Made by a program: the position numbers and the translations under genes
Notes under the pieces: model-generated
Seen by the model: the letters and a program-made list of their open reading frames with translations, nothing else
What the model was told of the DNA's origin: nothing
Database searches by the model: none
Assembly (NCBI GenBank): GCA_021442155.1
Contig: CM038228.1
Span: 90,043,737 to 90,107,736 of the forward strand
Length of the DNA: 64,000 nt
Origin: Cymbidium sinense
Lineage: Eukaryota > Streptophyta > Magnoliopsida > Asparagales > Orchidaceae
Direction of reading: 5' to 3'
Shown: positions 24,690-35,789 of the stretch, one piece after another
How positions within the stretch are numbered: the first letter of the stretch is position 1
Layout: each line of letters starts with the position of its first letter

Positions 24690-25170
24690 GATGACATCTC
24701 TATGGGAAATATTGATTGATCTAGGTTCTTCTATCAATCTTATGAGAGTCTAAAGGTATGCGAGAGGATTATCACTTTCGATATCCAACATCTTGGGAGA
24801 TAAATGATGGTTCATGGATTCAATGAAAAGCAAAAAATTTTAGGTTCTTTTATTCTCAGTTCAAGGATTCAAGATTTATATCTGACGAGTTTGTAATCGA
24901 TGCATTATCATTTCAAGCCTCTTGGTATGGCATCAGTCGATGAGAATTTATCACTCTGATACCAATGATATGTATGAAGGGTGGAGGAAGAATGGAGAAG
25001 AATTTAGAATTGTTGATAACCTACAACCATTCTCTGTCAATGAAGCAAAAATCTATGAAGATACAAAGTACTTCATCCTCAAAGAGCCTAAGCCAATAAA
25101 GCCTCTTGAAGAGGTAGCATCCACTTCAGGAACTAAAAAGCAATTTCACAAAATGAAAAAGCAAAAGTAA
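24690..25170 (+). pseudogene. Aspartic protease region of the Tat/Ogre element
   Basis: The active-site segment reads LIDLGSSINLM at about 24712-24745. The canonical triad is D-S/T-G; here it is D-L-G, so the catalytic neighbour is changed. Stops follow, and an open piece at 24922-25170 (WHQSMRIYHSDTNDM, then YEDTKYFILKEPKP) is the usual protease-RT linker of this lineage. The enzyme would have processed Gag-Pol. Confidence 0.7.
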
Positions 25171-25667
25171 GGAGGAAGAAAGAAGGCAATGTCGACTCTC
25201 CCTAAAGCACTTGATTCTGCACCTAAGTTAGAAAAATCAGTTCCTCATTTGGGAAGTGATACGGAAGAAGAAGATATATGATTGCCAAACCTAAGGGAAC
25301 TTATAAGCTCAAGAAAGTAGAGTAGATAAGTGATTTAGACTATGATTTTGAATCTACTTATGGAAATAGAGTTCAGATGACTGCATCAAGGAGGATAGCT
25401 CACTTGGCAGAGTCAGATGACTTACTCAAAATTATACTCATCCCTCAATAGTGCTTCAAAGAAATCACTCTATTGGAGGTTCATAATATTAAAGAATTGA
25501 TAACATTCTATGTGCCATCGCTGAGTGAGAGTGGCAGAATATGAACTCTATTTTACAAATATGAAGAGTCTTAGCCTCAAGATTTTTAACAGCCTGCACA
25601 ACATAAAAGTTCTGATGAGATAGTACCAACAAGAATACCAATATACTATCCATAGAAGTTGTGAAGA

Positions 25668-27092
25668 ATGATGCATAAGCTTGGAGTTCATATTGGAACT
25701 ACAAAACATAGAAGTCAAGCCTTTAATAAGATGTGGAGCCAAAGAAGCCCTCAGGCATCACAAAGAAGTGTTAAGTTTATCACTAAAGGTCTGGGGTTCA
25801 TCCTTAAATCCCATCAAGATAGAGCCTGTTATAATATAATAGAAGTTGAGATAGAAACTCTTAGTGATGAAGAAGATGATTCCTATGAAATTCTTCCTAA
25901 AAATGATGAAGAAATGGAAGTCAAGCTCGCACCTGAAGAATTTGAAGATGGTGGAAAAATAGCTACTATGGATGAACTTAAAGAAGTTAACCTAGGAGCT
26001 GAGGATGATCCCCATTCAACTTTCGTCGGTGCCCTTCTACTTGATGAGAAAGTTGAGGAGTTAAAAATACTACTTTGTGAATTCAGGGATTACTTTTCCT
26101 GGACATATTCTAAAATGTCAGGCTTATCTCCTGATGTAGCAGTTCACAAACTAGCTATCAAATCATATGCAACGCCTATTAAGCAAGCTCCTAGACGAAT
26201 GAGATTGGAGATCGAAGAACAGGTAATTGCAAAAACTAAAAAGCTAATTGAAGCAGGTTTCATCCGGGAGGAGGAGTATGCATATTAGATAGTTAACATT
26301 GTCCCGGTTAGAATGAAGAACGGTCAAATTCGTCTTTGCATTGACTTCCGGGACCTAAATAAGGCGTGCCCAAAAGATGACTTTCTGCTTCCCATATCAA
26401 GACTATTGGTGGACAACACTTCCAACTGTGACATGTTCTCATCCATGGATGGATCGTCTGGATACAACCAAATCAAAATGGCACTTGAAGATGAAAAACA
26501 TACATCGTTCAGAACACCTATTGGTATCTATTGTTACATGGTCTTGCCTTTTGGCTTGAAAAATACTAGAGCTACATACCAAAGAGCTATGATATGTATT
26601 TTTGATGAGTTGATTCATCAAAAGGTGGAATGTTATGTCGACGATTTGGTGGTGAAGAGCCTAAATCGTGAAAATCATTTTGAAGACTTGAGAATTGTAC
26701 TTGAGAGAATCAGAAAATATGATCTCAAGATGAACCCTTTAAAATGTGCATTCAGGGTATCCTCCGAAAAATTCCTAGGGTACATTGTACGTCACAGAGG
26801 TATTGAAATTGAACCTGCTAAAATCATGGCAATTATGGAGATGTCTCTGCCGAAGAGTTTGCATCAGCTCTATTCTTTACAAGGACAACTCGCATTCATC
26901 CATCGATTTATATCAAATATATCAGGACGCTATCAACCATTTGCAAGGTTGATGAAGAAGGATGCTCCATTCGAATGGGACAATGAGTGTCAGGAAGCCT
27001 TCAATAGCATTAAAAGCTACTTATTAAATCCACCAATCCTTGCAGCGCCTACTCCTGGGAAGCCTCTCATTCTATACACAGCTGCATTATAA
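25668..27092 (+). pseudogene. Reverse transcriptase of the Tat/Ogre element
   Basis: Two open pieces (25668-26288 and 26313-27092) make up a nearly complete RT, separated by one stop (TAG at 26286). Visible motifs are the entry segment (FRDYFSWTYSKMSGLSPDV), IRLCIDFRDLNKACPKDDF, MVLPFGLKNTRATYQRAM, the catalytic YVDDLVVKS at 26636-26662, FLGYIVRHRGIEIEPAK and the connection to RNase H (PFEWDNECQEAFNSIKSYLL). The YVDD aspartates are intact. This RT type, and the second RNase H after it, place the element in the Tat/Ogre branch of Ty3-gypsy. Confidence 0.93.
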
Positions 27093-27998
27093 GAGTCCCT
27101 TGGAGCATTATTGGCACAACATAATGAAGAAGGAAAAGAGAATGCTCTTTATTATATCAGTCGAAGGCTAATTGGAGCAGAAATGAAATACTCTCTGATA
27201 GAGAAGCATTTTTTAGCATTGATCTTTGCAACTAAAAGCTTCGTCATTATATGTTATCTCACAAGATTACACTCATCTTAAGGATCGATCTGCTGAAATA
27301 CTTGATGACAAGACCAGCGTTGACAGGTCGCTTAGCAAGATGGGCAATATTACTTTTGTAATTTGATATCACATACATTCCGCAGAAAAGCGGTGAAGGG
27401 ATAAGTCTTAGCAGATTTTCTGGCTGCACATCCTATCCATGCGGACTCGTCTCTTAATGACGATTTACTCGATGAGCAAAATATGATCATTCATGAAAGA
27501 GATAAATCACAAATTTGAGAAATGTACTTTGATGGTGGCTCATCAGTCAAACAAGTCCAACATCTAAATTTCCCAGGAACAAGAGCAAGAATCGATCATC
27601 TTCATAACACCAGAAGGAGGGATTATGAGATCATCATAGGAGGCCAATAACTAATAATGAAGTTGAATATGAAGCATTAGTGGCAAGTCTGAAGAAGGCT
27701 ATTTTCATAGGCATTCAAAACCTGCATATTTTTAGTGATTCTTAGCTTTATTATAAATCAAGTGCTTGACATCTATATAATTAACAAGCTTGAGTTAGCT
27801 TTCTATCACAAGCAAGTTCTTGAGCTTATGAAGCAGATACCAAACATCAAACTAACTCAAGTCTCTCGATCCGAGAATAATAAAGTTGACTGCTTAGCAA
27901 AATTAGCTAAGAAAATGACAAGTATGAATGGTGATTATGTCATGATCGATATATTTACTCGACAAGTTATAGAGACAATAAAATATCAATCCACGTAG
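27093..27998 (+). pseudogene. RNase H and additional RNase H (aRNH)
   Basis: First RNase H: ESLGALLAQHNEEGKENALY (27093-27160), YSLIEKHFLALIFATKSF and, later, KAVKG...LADFLAAHPIH (27390-27440). It is broken by stops around 27280-27350. The additional RNase H follows: MYFDGGSS (27523), NNEVEYEALVASLKKAIF (27655-27705) and SRSENNKVDCLAKLAKKM (27870-27925). Two successive RNase H domains are typical of the Tat/Ogre lineage among plant Ty3-gypsy elements. Confidence 0.88.
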
Positions 27999-28229
27999 GT
28001 ATAGGGGTTACAAATCTGATCCAGTAGGATGTGACTCAGGTTGCTCCTCATACTCTCCAAAATCAACAAGAAGTTGTACCAAGAAGAGCTAAGAATGACA
28101 TTGCTTCAGAAAAGTAGTGTAAAGCCTTTATTGTATAAGAGTCACGTGATTGGAGGTAACCCTTCATCGACAACTTTAAAGAAGGCAAATTAACAAGTAA
28201 TAAATCACTGACAGCTCAAATCGAGAAGA

Positions 28230-29385
28230 GAATGCTACGCTATGCTTTCGTCAACAACAATTTATATCGTAGATCCTTTGAACAAATATGGCTACGACGC
28301 CTAGGTGTAGATAAAACTAGCAAAGTAATGGTTGAAGTTCATGAAGGACTTTGTGGTGCACATCAGTCAGGTCTCAAGATTGCAGTAAAGATCAAAAAGA
28401 TGGGTTATTATTAGCCATCTATGGTGAGAGATTGTATTAATCACGTTAAGAAGTGTCATGAATGTCAAGTACATAGGAATCTCATCCATCAACTTTCAAA
28501 TCCATACACCCAACAATAGTATACTGGCCATTCGAATGTCGGGGCACAGATGTAATTGGACCAATTGATCCACCGTCGTCAGCTGTACATCGCTTCATCT
28601 TAGCAGCGACTGATTATTTCTCTAAGTGGGCTGAGGCTACTCCATTTAAAGAAGTTACTGATGATAGACTGATCAACTTCACACATAATGTGATCTATCG
28701 ATTCAGAGTGACACGCCGAATAATTTCTGACAATGGCACAACTTTCAAAAGTGCAAAGATTTACAGATTTGTCGAGCGACACAAAATTGATTGACGACAC
28801 TCTTCAATATAGAATCCAAGACCAAATGGTTTGGTGGAGGCCTTCAACAAGACATTGGTCAAGCTGCTCAAGAAGATCCTTACTAAAAATAAGAGAGAAT
28901 GAAATACCAAGCTAGTAGAGGCTCTATAAGCATATCGAACTACCTATAAGATGTCGACTAAAGTCAATCCCTATTCATTAGTATTTGGAACTGAAGCAGT
29001 TCTTCCGCTTGAAGTTGAATTGCCTTCACTTCGAGTAGCCATCCAATACAATCTAACGAAGATCAAAATACTGCCTAAGAATGGAAGAACTTCGATGAAG
29101 TTAGATTACAAGCTCATCAAAATCTAGAAGTCTATTGAGAAAAGATATCCAGGACTTTTGACCATACGGTACGGCCTCGAACATTCCAAAAAGGAGAATT
29201 GATCATGGTGCTGAGAGGGCCAATTATTCCTAATTGAAAATTTGGTGACAAATTTGAGCCTAATTAGGAAGACCCTTTTGTCATTGAAAAAGTGTATCAA
29301 GGAGGGGCATACCAACTCATCAACCTAAAGGGTGAAAGACCAATACCGCCAATCAACGGTCATTACCTGAAAAAGTATTATACAT
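28230..29385 (+). pseudogene. Integrase of the Tat/Ogre element
   Basis: The zinc-binding part is HEGLCGAHQSG (28342-28375) with KKCHECQVHRN (28450-28480). The core domain has DVIGPIDPPSS (28549), TDYFSKWAEATPFKEV (28610-28657), ISDNGTTFKSAKI (28722-28760) and PNGLVEAFNKTLVKLLKK (28821-28875). The catalytic D, D and E are all recognisable, but in three different reading frames because of frameshifts. The C-terminal part ends at 29388 (HYLKKYY). The enzyme would insert cDNA into the genome. Confidence 0.9.
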
Positions 29386-29389
29386 GATA

Positions 29390-31530
29390 AATATATTCCC
29401 AAGGTATAATAGAAATTCCCCTGCAAGACAGGGGCATTTTTTTTAGTATATCTATTTAGGTTGACATTGTGCTCCATGCCGAGATCCCTAAATAAACCTA
29501 CTCTAGTGGAAAAACTTTTTTGTGAAAATTCCCCTATTACATAGGGGGCATTTTAGATATTCTATATATAGATGAAAACAATGTTGTATGTTAAAATCTC
29601 CTTTAGAGTACATTAATTCAAATATAGATGTATTTATGTATTTTCATCTTGAAAATTTTCCTAAATGTGCTTTAGAATTTCTCCTGCAAGACAAAGGCAT
29701 TTTTTTAGTCTATATTAAATTTATTTGAGTTGACATCATCCCATAAGATGAGATCCTCAAATATATTCTGATTCAGGTTGATAATGAGTGTTATGTCGAA
29801 ATTCATGAATATATCTAAAATTATCATTGTTAAGTTGCAAAGTTTTGCAGGAATAAAAGAATCTATTTCTATGTATGAAAGGATAACTCTAAATGTCAAA
29901 AAAAATGTGCTTCCCAGATTTGCCAAACTCTGGAAATCAAGTCAGAAGAACTTCTGATTTCAGAAGTTTCAATCAACTGAGTTGGAGAAACATCAATCTC
30001 TACACCCTGAAGTCTAGGACACGGATGGGTTTTAAAGGTCATACTCAACAAGCCCACAAATGGCTAAGTTGCTGATGCTCTCCTCACTCAACAAGCCGCA
30101 AAAAAGGCCGCAGTGAAAGAGCCCCCGCTCGTCAGTCTGATGACAAAACCACTAATCCACTACAGCTCAAGTTGAAGACTCAAGTAGGTTCTAAAGGTCA
30201 AACTCAACAAGCCCAAATATGATCGAGTTGCTGATGCTCTCCTCACTCAACAAGCCACAAGAAAAGACCATAATGAAAGATCCCCTGCTCGTCAGTCTAA
30301 TGACGATAACTGTTCAATCTCAAACCAGATCCAACTTAGTGATTATAAGCAACCAAGATCCAAGAGATCTCTCTACTTGATCGATAGATCAAGGCAATTT
30401 AAGGAAATGCTCAATTTAGAGCTATCTCAAATCAATCTATAAGTTACATGCAAGGTGATATTTCAATCTATTCTCAAATGATCTGATCAAACTCAAAGCA
30501 TAGATCAACGCCTATCTCCTCATCAAGTCCGTCAAAGAAGAAAGCACAGGAACGAGGAAGCAATTTCATAGTTCATACAAAGCTGATTGCCGAACTAAAA
30601 TAATTTTGTGGTTATTCAGTCTGTTAAAGCACACGTTGCTAGACTAATAACTCAACATTGACCCTATATAAGCCAGAAGGATGGGTCGTCTGTATATATC
30701 CTTCAACGAATCCATCAAAGCAGCAAGCACGGATTCTTGGAGTGCATACACTTCTTGACAAGTCCATAGGAACAAATCAGGTCAGTCCTTCATCAAGTCT
30801 GCCAAGCTCAAAGCTAGGATAGAAGGAATTTCAAATCCATCCAAGCACGGATAAACTGATTCCCCAGTGGAATCATTCATCAAAATAAGCAGACCAATTT
30901 CTCCATCAAACCTAACCAAGCATGAAGCTAGGGTCAGAGGATGCTCAAATCTACAAGGACATAAAAGAAGGAGATCTTCAGAAAAGCCATTGAAGCAGAT
31001 AGTAGATGGTGTAAGAGCCATTATCAATCCGACAAGTCGATTCTGACAAATTGGTTAAGCCCGTCATTTAGCATGCATTGAATAAGGCAGCATACTAATG
31101 ACAAATCATGTCAAAGCTTCATAAGCTATTGCAATCAAAGCTAAAATGATCCAAGTTTTGTAGCCAACATACAAATTAAACCCAAAGCATAAAGCATACA
31201 AATCAAGCACAGAGCACAGATCAAAGTTCATTTCTTATAAAATTCTTAAAAGTAAAAAAATACAGAAGTAACAGAAGAATGTTGATATCCACTAATACAA
31301 CAAGATGATACATGACTGATAAAAAAAGATCATGGAAGTATATCAGCTCACTCATTTGAATAAGATGCTAAAGACTGCTGCTCACTCTCATTAAGTAGCA
31401 TCAAGAAATTTCGTAAAGCCGAAAGATCTACCATAGCGTGATGTAGCGGTAACGTCTTTTGCTCTACCGAGCTCTCTTATCGCTCAATCTGCAACTCGAT
31501 CGGCTCCTAACTCAAGAAGCATCATCAACT
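29390..31530 (+). repeat. Untranslated 3' region of the Tat/Ogre element with repeats
   Basis: From 29410 the motif 'ccctgcaagacaggggcat' and diverged versions recur (about 29420, 29530, 29690), each followed by TTTT and an AT-rich part; the first can fold as cccctg...cagggg. At 30033-30310 there is a clear tandem duplication. Beyond that (30311-31530) I see no coding similarity. Confidence 0.6.
30033..30310 (+). repeat. Tandem duplication, period 159 bp
   Basis: Units start at 30033 and 30192 with 'taaaggtca'. They share 'actcaacaagccca', 'gagttgctgatgctctcctc', 'actcaacaagcc' and 'ctgctcgtcagtct'. The second unit is incomplete at its right end. Confidence 0.85.
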
Positions 31531-31830
31531 CTAACGATCATGTCGTAGAGCCTCAGCACTCTCCTCAAACTCATCATGTGCTAGGTCAGCCATCTCCCTA
31601 CGAAGCATGATCTGCTCCCGGCTCACAAGAAGTGCTAGAGCGACAATCTTGAGTGATCTCATCCAGTGATTCAAAAACTCTACGTCTCTACAAAGAGTCT
31701 CCAGATACCTGAGAACCTGCTCCTCCAAGCCAGTATGAGCTAAAAGGTCCAAAGCAGTGTTCGCATAAGACGTGGAGCTGTCCAGTGACTCTGGTGAGTC
31801 CAAGGCAATCCGTGAAATTACATCCCTCAA
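31531..31830 (-). other. Antisense ORF in the 3' region of the Tat/Ogre element
   Basis: A 99-codon open frame on the - strand, opposite to gag-pol, rich in Leu, Glu, Arg and Asp (for example LLVSREQIMLRREMADLAHD), suggesting helix or coiled coil. Antisense additional ORFs between pol and the 3' LTR are known from Tat-lineage elements. The open frame begins right at the junction with the truncated 3' LTR (31829), so its true start may have been deleted. I do not recognise a domain and expression is unknown. Confidence 0.45.
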
Positions 31831-31898
31831 AAATTACACCGATACTTTAAATCACTCTTTTCATCGAAGAGGCCGGTGATAAATTTTCAGAGCCCACA
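31829..31898 (+). repeat. Remnant of the 3' LTR, last 70 bp only
   Basis: The sequence 'aaattacaccga-actttaaatcactcttttcatc-aagagg-cggtgat-aattttc-gagccca' matches the last 70 bases of the 5' LTR (20384-20454) with few changes. Everything upstream in the LTR is missing, so an internal deletion joined the 3' region to the LTR tail. Confidence 0.88.
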
Positions 31899-31943
31899 CC
31901 TCTACAATCCTATGTATAACATTTAATTTTTCTTTCATGTTGT

Positions 31944-32640
31944 AGGTGATGTGGGAGCTGCACGGACTGCAAGTATGCACGAGAGTAACTGCTGTCTGCT
32001 TGGCTGGACCGGCTATTTGGCTCGCTAGGGTACCTTCGATCAGCTAAAAAAGAATTGAGTGGCACCTCCATAATTGTGTGCTCAAACAGTTTGGTCTGTC
32101 ACCTAGAGTGGACGTGGCGCCTATAGATCCTTCATTTAGATGGTCACGGAAGGCGATGTTGACTAGTTGATTATCACCGTTTATCACAAAAGAGGTCGAG
32201 ACATTATTTAATTATTGTCGTGGATGATGTTACACCTCTATTGACTCGTATCACGTAATGAGGTGGTATCGCCCATTTTTTGTACGAGGACTCACCATTC
32301 CTCCTACCACCTACTATCCTCGAGCTCCTGAAGAGAGACTGATGGTAAGCATTGAAAAACTATATGCTAAATAAATATTTATACCTAATGAGTACTGAAT
32401 TATATACTTGCCTTTGTAGCGAGAATATATCTTAGACACACAAGATATTTTTTAGCCTTATTTTGGGAGAGACCGGAAGATTTTTTCAATCAACACTTAT
32501 GAGTTATGCAGGAACTACACATAGATATAATGCAGATATAGATGAAGCGAGTAGTTCTTCTACAGCACCTCCGTCTTCTCAGCCATATACTATTTGATTT
32601 GATGCAGGTCCATCGTCTATACCAGATGTTGGTAGGTAGC
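31944..32640 (+). pseudogene. Plant mobile domain gene, C-terminal part
   Basis: After an acceptor-like 'ttcatgttgtag' the sequence resumes the mobile-domain gene. The segment IEWHLHNCVLKQFGLSPRVD (about 32055-32115), followed by VAPIDPSFRW, corresponds to the family's conserved end (family pattern V-E-hydrophobic-H...R-V-hydrophobic-R-Q-F-G). It then continues with MRWYRPFFVRGLTIPPTTYY (32260-32320). Stops and frameshifts are present. The two halves are separated by the Tat/Ogre element, which therefore landed in what was probably an intron. A serine/proline-rich tail (32540-32850) may be the last exon. Confidence 0.75.
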
Positions 32641-33261
32641 AGACCCTCCCATGTATCCTCACCCATCGATCGAGCCTATGCCTGAGTGTACATCTCCCCT
32701 TCTAGTGACTATCACAGGAGATACCCGATGTTACACCCCTGGTGATCAGGCGAACCGACCAGGTGAAGATGAAGCGCAACATTGGCCCATTTGCGACCGG
32801 CCCTCGATGACCACCTCGATACTGGGGGATGCGCACTTCCACCAAACCGGCCATTAAATGTCCTCACTTGTCGTATTTAGTTGTAGACTGTATACTATAC
32901 ACTGTTTTCTCAATGTTGTATATTTCTTATATACACTTTATATCAAGACACTATTTTCTATATTATATATTTTCATTCTGAGTAATTTGCATTTTGGCTT
33001 GCGGAATATCAGAGATATTTTGTTGGTATTGAATTATCAAATTTAGAAATTTTGGAGAAGTAGACAAGAGCTATGAATTTTTTATGCTAAGTAAATGTTT
33101 CAACTAGCAACCTTTGTAATGAGATTGTCACATCCATTATTATTTTGTTAATGTCTTCAACTGTCAAATTTCACATGCTAAATAAATTCATTCACTATTG
33201 TTATTTTGAATCCACCCATATTCACAAAATTGTTATGCAACGGTCCAAAATTTCATCTGGG
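32641..33261. other. MULE 3' spacer
   Basis: AT-rich after 32860; two short ORFs (32651-32857 and 32858-33046) without recognisable similarity. Nothing else seen. Confidence 0.5.
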
Positions 33262-34070
33262 TCAACATGAAAGTCGTGAGGAATTTTGTTCCAATTCCAA
33301 CGATACCAAGCTCTAAATTCAGAACAAACGATGGTGGCCAAAATACCGCACGGTCGCTATTCAAAACTGCGTCGTAGATTTTTCGCACATTGGCAAAATC
33401 TGCTACGCAAGGAGCCACAATCGCCTTTTTCAGTCAACATGAAAGTCATGGGGAATTTTGTGCTGATTCTAACGATATCAAGCTCGCTCATTTTCGACAA
33501 TGGACAACTCGACGCCAAAATACATCTGGTCGACTATTCACTGCGCAGATTTTTTACGCATTGGTAAAAACTGCTTTGTAAGGGGTCACAATCACCTTTT
33601 TTAGTCAACATAAAAGTCATGAGAAATTTTGTGCCGATTCCAAAGATACCAAGCTCGCTAAATTTTGATAACGGACGACTCCGGTATGACCAAAATACCG
33701 CGGCTGGTCGCACTATTCAAAACTGCGCCGCAGATTTTTCACGCATTGGCAAAATCTGCTATGCAAGGAGCCACAATCGCCTTTTTAGTTAACATAAAAG
33801 TCATGGGGAATTTTGTGCCGATTCCAACGATACTAAGCTCGCTCAATTCTAATAACGAACGACAGGGCAAAATACCATGGTCACACTTTAAAATCAAGGC
33901 CACACATTTTTCTCGCATTGGCAAAAATTGCTACGCAAGGGGCCACAATTGCCTTTTTCGGTCAACATGAAAGTCGTGGGGAATTTTGTGCCGATTCCAA
34001 CGAAATTAAGCTCGCTCAATTCCGACAACGGAGACTCCAATACGACCAAAATACGGTGGCTGGTCCATAA
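33262..34070. repeat. Tandem array, about 4.6 units of 171-184 bp
   Basis: Unit starts at 33262, 33434, 33605, 33789 and 33962, each with 'tcaacat-aaagtc-tg'. Shared blocks are 'ggaattttgtgccgattc', 'aagctcgctcaattc', 'caaaataccg-ggctggtcg', 'gcgccgcagatttttc' and 'gcattggcaaaatctgctac'. The last unit stops after 'ggtggctggtcc'. The array lies just inside the right terminal repeat of the large MULE. The short ORFs inside it are by-products. Confidence 0.92.
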
Positions 34071-34109
34071 TTTTTTTAAAAAATAATTATTCTGGAACAT
34101 GCAACTAGC

Positions 34110-34228
34110 TCTAACTGTGCAAGCCACGTGACACCAGTCACACATTAAATGAGCGACTATACTTATTTTTAATTTTTTTTAATGCCTGTTTTAATAATTA
34201 TAATTTAAAACACACTTAATTTAAAAAT
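34110..34228 (-). repeat. Right terminal inverted repeat of the large MULE (inner part)
   Basis: The reverse complement shares with the left end 'tttttaaattaag', 'aggcattaaaaaa', 'gtcg...tttaa' and 'gtcac'. The repeat is cut by the Pack-MULE; its last bases (tttagcc) lie at 36731-36737. Confidence 0.7.
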
Positions 34229-34536
34229 GGGGGATTTACATACATACCACGTTAAACATCAATATTTACATATTTAACACCTAAACTTATCATTTTATAA
34301 TTTTAACACCTAAAACATTCTAACACAACAAAATTACCACTTTCCGTTCTCCCCAGTAACTATTCGTTTCTTCGCGGTTCGCTTCCGTTACACGGCTGAA
34401 CGGTCTTGCCTCGAGTTCTAAGCTCGTTTCATTTCCGACTTAGCTGAGGGTGGATGAGAAGCGTTCAATCGTGCCTCTCCCCCGAACGCCTCGTGAGTCT
34501 TCTTCGTGCTTCCTTGCCTGTTCTTCGAAGTTCCCT
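34229..34536 (+). repeat. Left terminal inverted repeat of the Pack-MULE
   Basis: Matches the reverse complement of 36374-36722 with small gaps. The outer 170 bases are AT-rich and nearly identical; the inner part is GC-rich and more diverged, ending at 'gttcttcgaagttccct'. Confidence 0.93.
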
Positions 34537-35065
34537 CCGTGAGTCTGCTTGATGTCGATGCCATGCCCTGAACTACGAAAAAAGTTTCCATTCTTCTTTC
34601 TGAATTACCTCCAGTGATGGCCTCACAAAGAAAATTCACCAAAAATGAGTCCACTTGCCAATCTGATACTTCCATTGAACTATGCGATCTCAGAAGTTCC
34701 CTGCGATTATGTGCAACTTTTTCTTTCGATTCTCTTACAGAACAAGAATAAACTTTATGTGACTTATTTACACCAGCATCCCACACATACATTTCAATTG
34801 AAATGACGCTTTTAAGAAAAAGCAAACTAAAAACTGCTTCTTCATAAAGTTCATAAAACATAAAGGAAATATCATTTGCAGTGTACGCTTGCTTAGAAAG
34901 CTTACTAACACTGGCCTGATCAGCAGTCCTTAGTGGAAAACGAAATATAGTACCAGGGAAAGGCTTCTTCATGTCACATCCAAAAGCACAATATGGCTGA
35001 AACTGATCTTCATACAGAGTCATTGCTGATGAGCTAACAAAACTGATCTTTCCTCAACCACTTCT
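34537..35065 (-). pseudogene. Sacsin-like (HSP90-type ATPase) gene fragment
   Basis: The fragment YEDQFQPYCAFGCDMKKPFP, then GTIFRFPLRTADQ, LSKQAYTANDISFMFYELYE, EAVFSLLFLKSVISIEMYVW and VYSCSVRES matches the plant sacsin-like giant protein. That protein has a histidine-kinase/HSP90-like ATPase fold and thousands of residues in its full form. Only about 165 residues are present here. The reading frame runs on past 34537 into the inverted repeat without a stop until 34418, creating a 201-codon fused ORF with an extra basic tail. The start codon used by that ORF (35023) lies within the family sequence, so it is not the original start. Function is not expected. Confidence 0.9.
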
Positions 35066-35406
35066 CTACTGTTCTCTGCATTCAAAGAATCAGCACATGG
35101 AAATCATTAGTTATTGGGATCAAAAGTATAACTAAAATTGGGTGTCATCTCAAAGGAGAAAATGCAGAGGTTCTATGACATTAAAATTTCCAAAAACTTC
35201 AATCATTTATTTATAATTTACAATACCATCACTATGCTGGTGCTAGGAATGCTGACAAATATCAACCTCAATGAAAGTTGAAAAAAAAAAGTTAATCTCA
35301 GCAAAAGGTAAATTTTATAATAATCAACTAAATTTAATAGAATCACTATCACAAACTCAAGGTGCAAGTTATATAGTTTACTGAAGAGTGATTTAGACTC
35401 TCATAC

Positions 35407-35575
35407 CAACAGAGAAAACATTCTTGGTGCATTCCACCAGCGCATTATCTACGATTTCTTTCAGTGGGAGTGCTTTAGAACCCCAACACACACCATTGCA
35501 TGTTATCTCAACTTTTGGTTTACAATCCATGATCCTTTGGGACAGAGACTCTGAAGAAAAACCAGCAAATACAAC
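35407..35575 (-). pseudogene. Acetyl-CoA synthetase, single captured exon
   Basis: The 169-bp segment reads VVFAGFSSESLSQRIMDCKP, KVEITCNGVCWGSKALPLKE and IVDNALVECTKNVFSV. This is the N-terminal half of AMP-forming acetyl-CoA synthetase, which activates acetate with ATP and CoA. It is bordered by 'ttcag' before and 'gtatga' after it on the - strand, which are good acceptor and donor sites, so one exon with its intron edges was captured. It lacks the AMP-binding and catalytic motifs and cannot be functional. Confidence 0.9.
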
Positions 35576-35789
35576 CTGAAGAGAGAAACCAAAAACATGA
35601 TCACCAAGAATTCCAGAAACTCACCGTAAGTCAGTTTCCCATGCGAATTTGAGTTGCTTACTGTTGATAGCTCTTCTGCAGCTGATCACCTAATTGACGT
35701 TGAGACTAAGTCTTGTTGAACAAATTTAAGTTATTAAGAGAAAGAAAGCAATGGTTTTGTGTAGATTCATACAGAATCAAGTAACTATA

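Larger units (their letters stand above)
16011..31898 (+). mobile_element. Tat/Ogre-type Ty3-gypsy retrotransposon, defective
   Basis: Internal landmarks are clear: primer-binding site at 20461, gag, aspartic protease, RT with YVDD, RNase H, a second (additional) RNase H, and integrase, in the Tat-lineage order. The internal region is about 11.4 kb. The right end is an LTR 3' terminus (gagcccaca) at 31898 followed by cctct. The same 5 bases occur at 16006-16010 at the end of the mobile-domain exon/intron region, so I place the left end at 16011. That implies a 5' LTR of about 4.4 kb, while the 3' LTR is reduced to its last 70 bp. The left boundary is inferred and less certain than the rest. 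Many stops and frameshifts make the element immobile on its own. Confidence 0.75.

Noticed and set aside
33262..34070. CRISPR-like array
   Set aside because: Units are contiguous 173-bp copies without short conserved repeats and unique spacers, in a plant genome.
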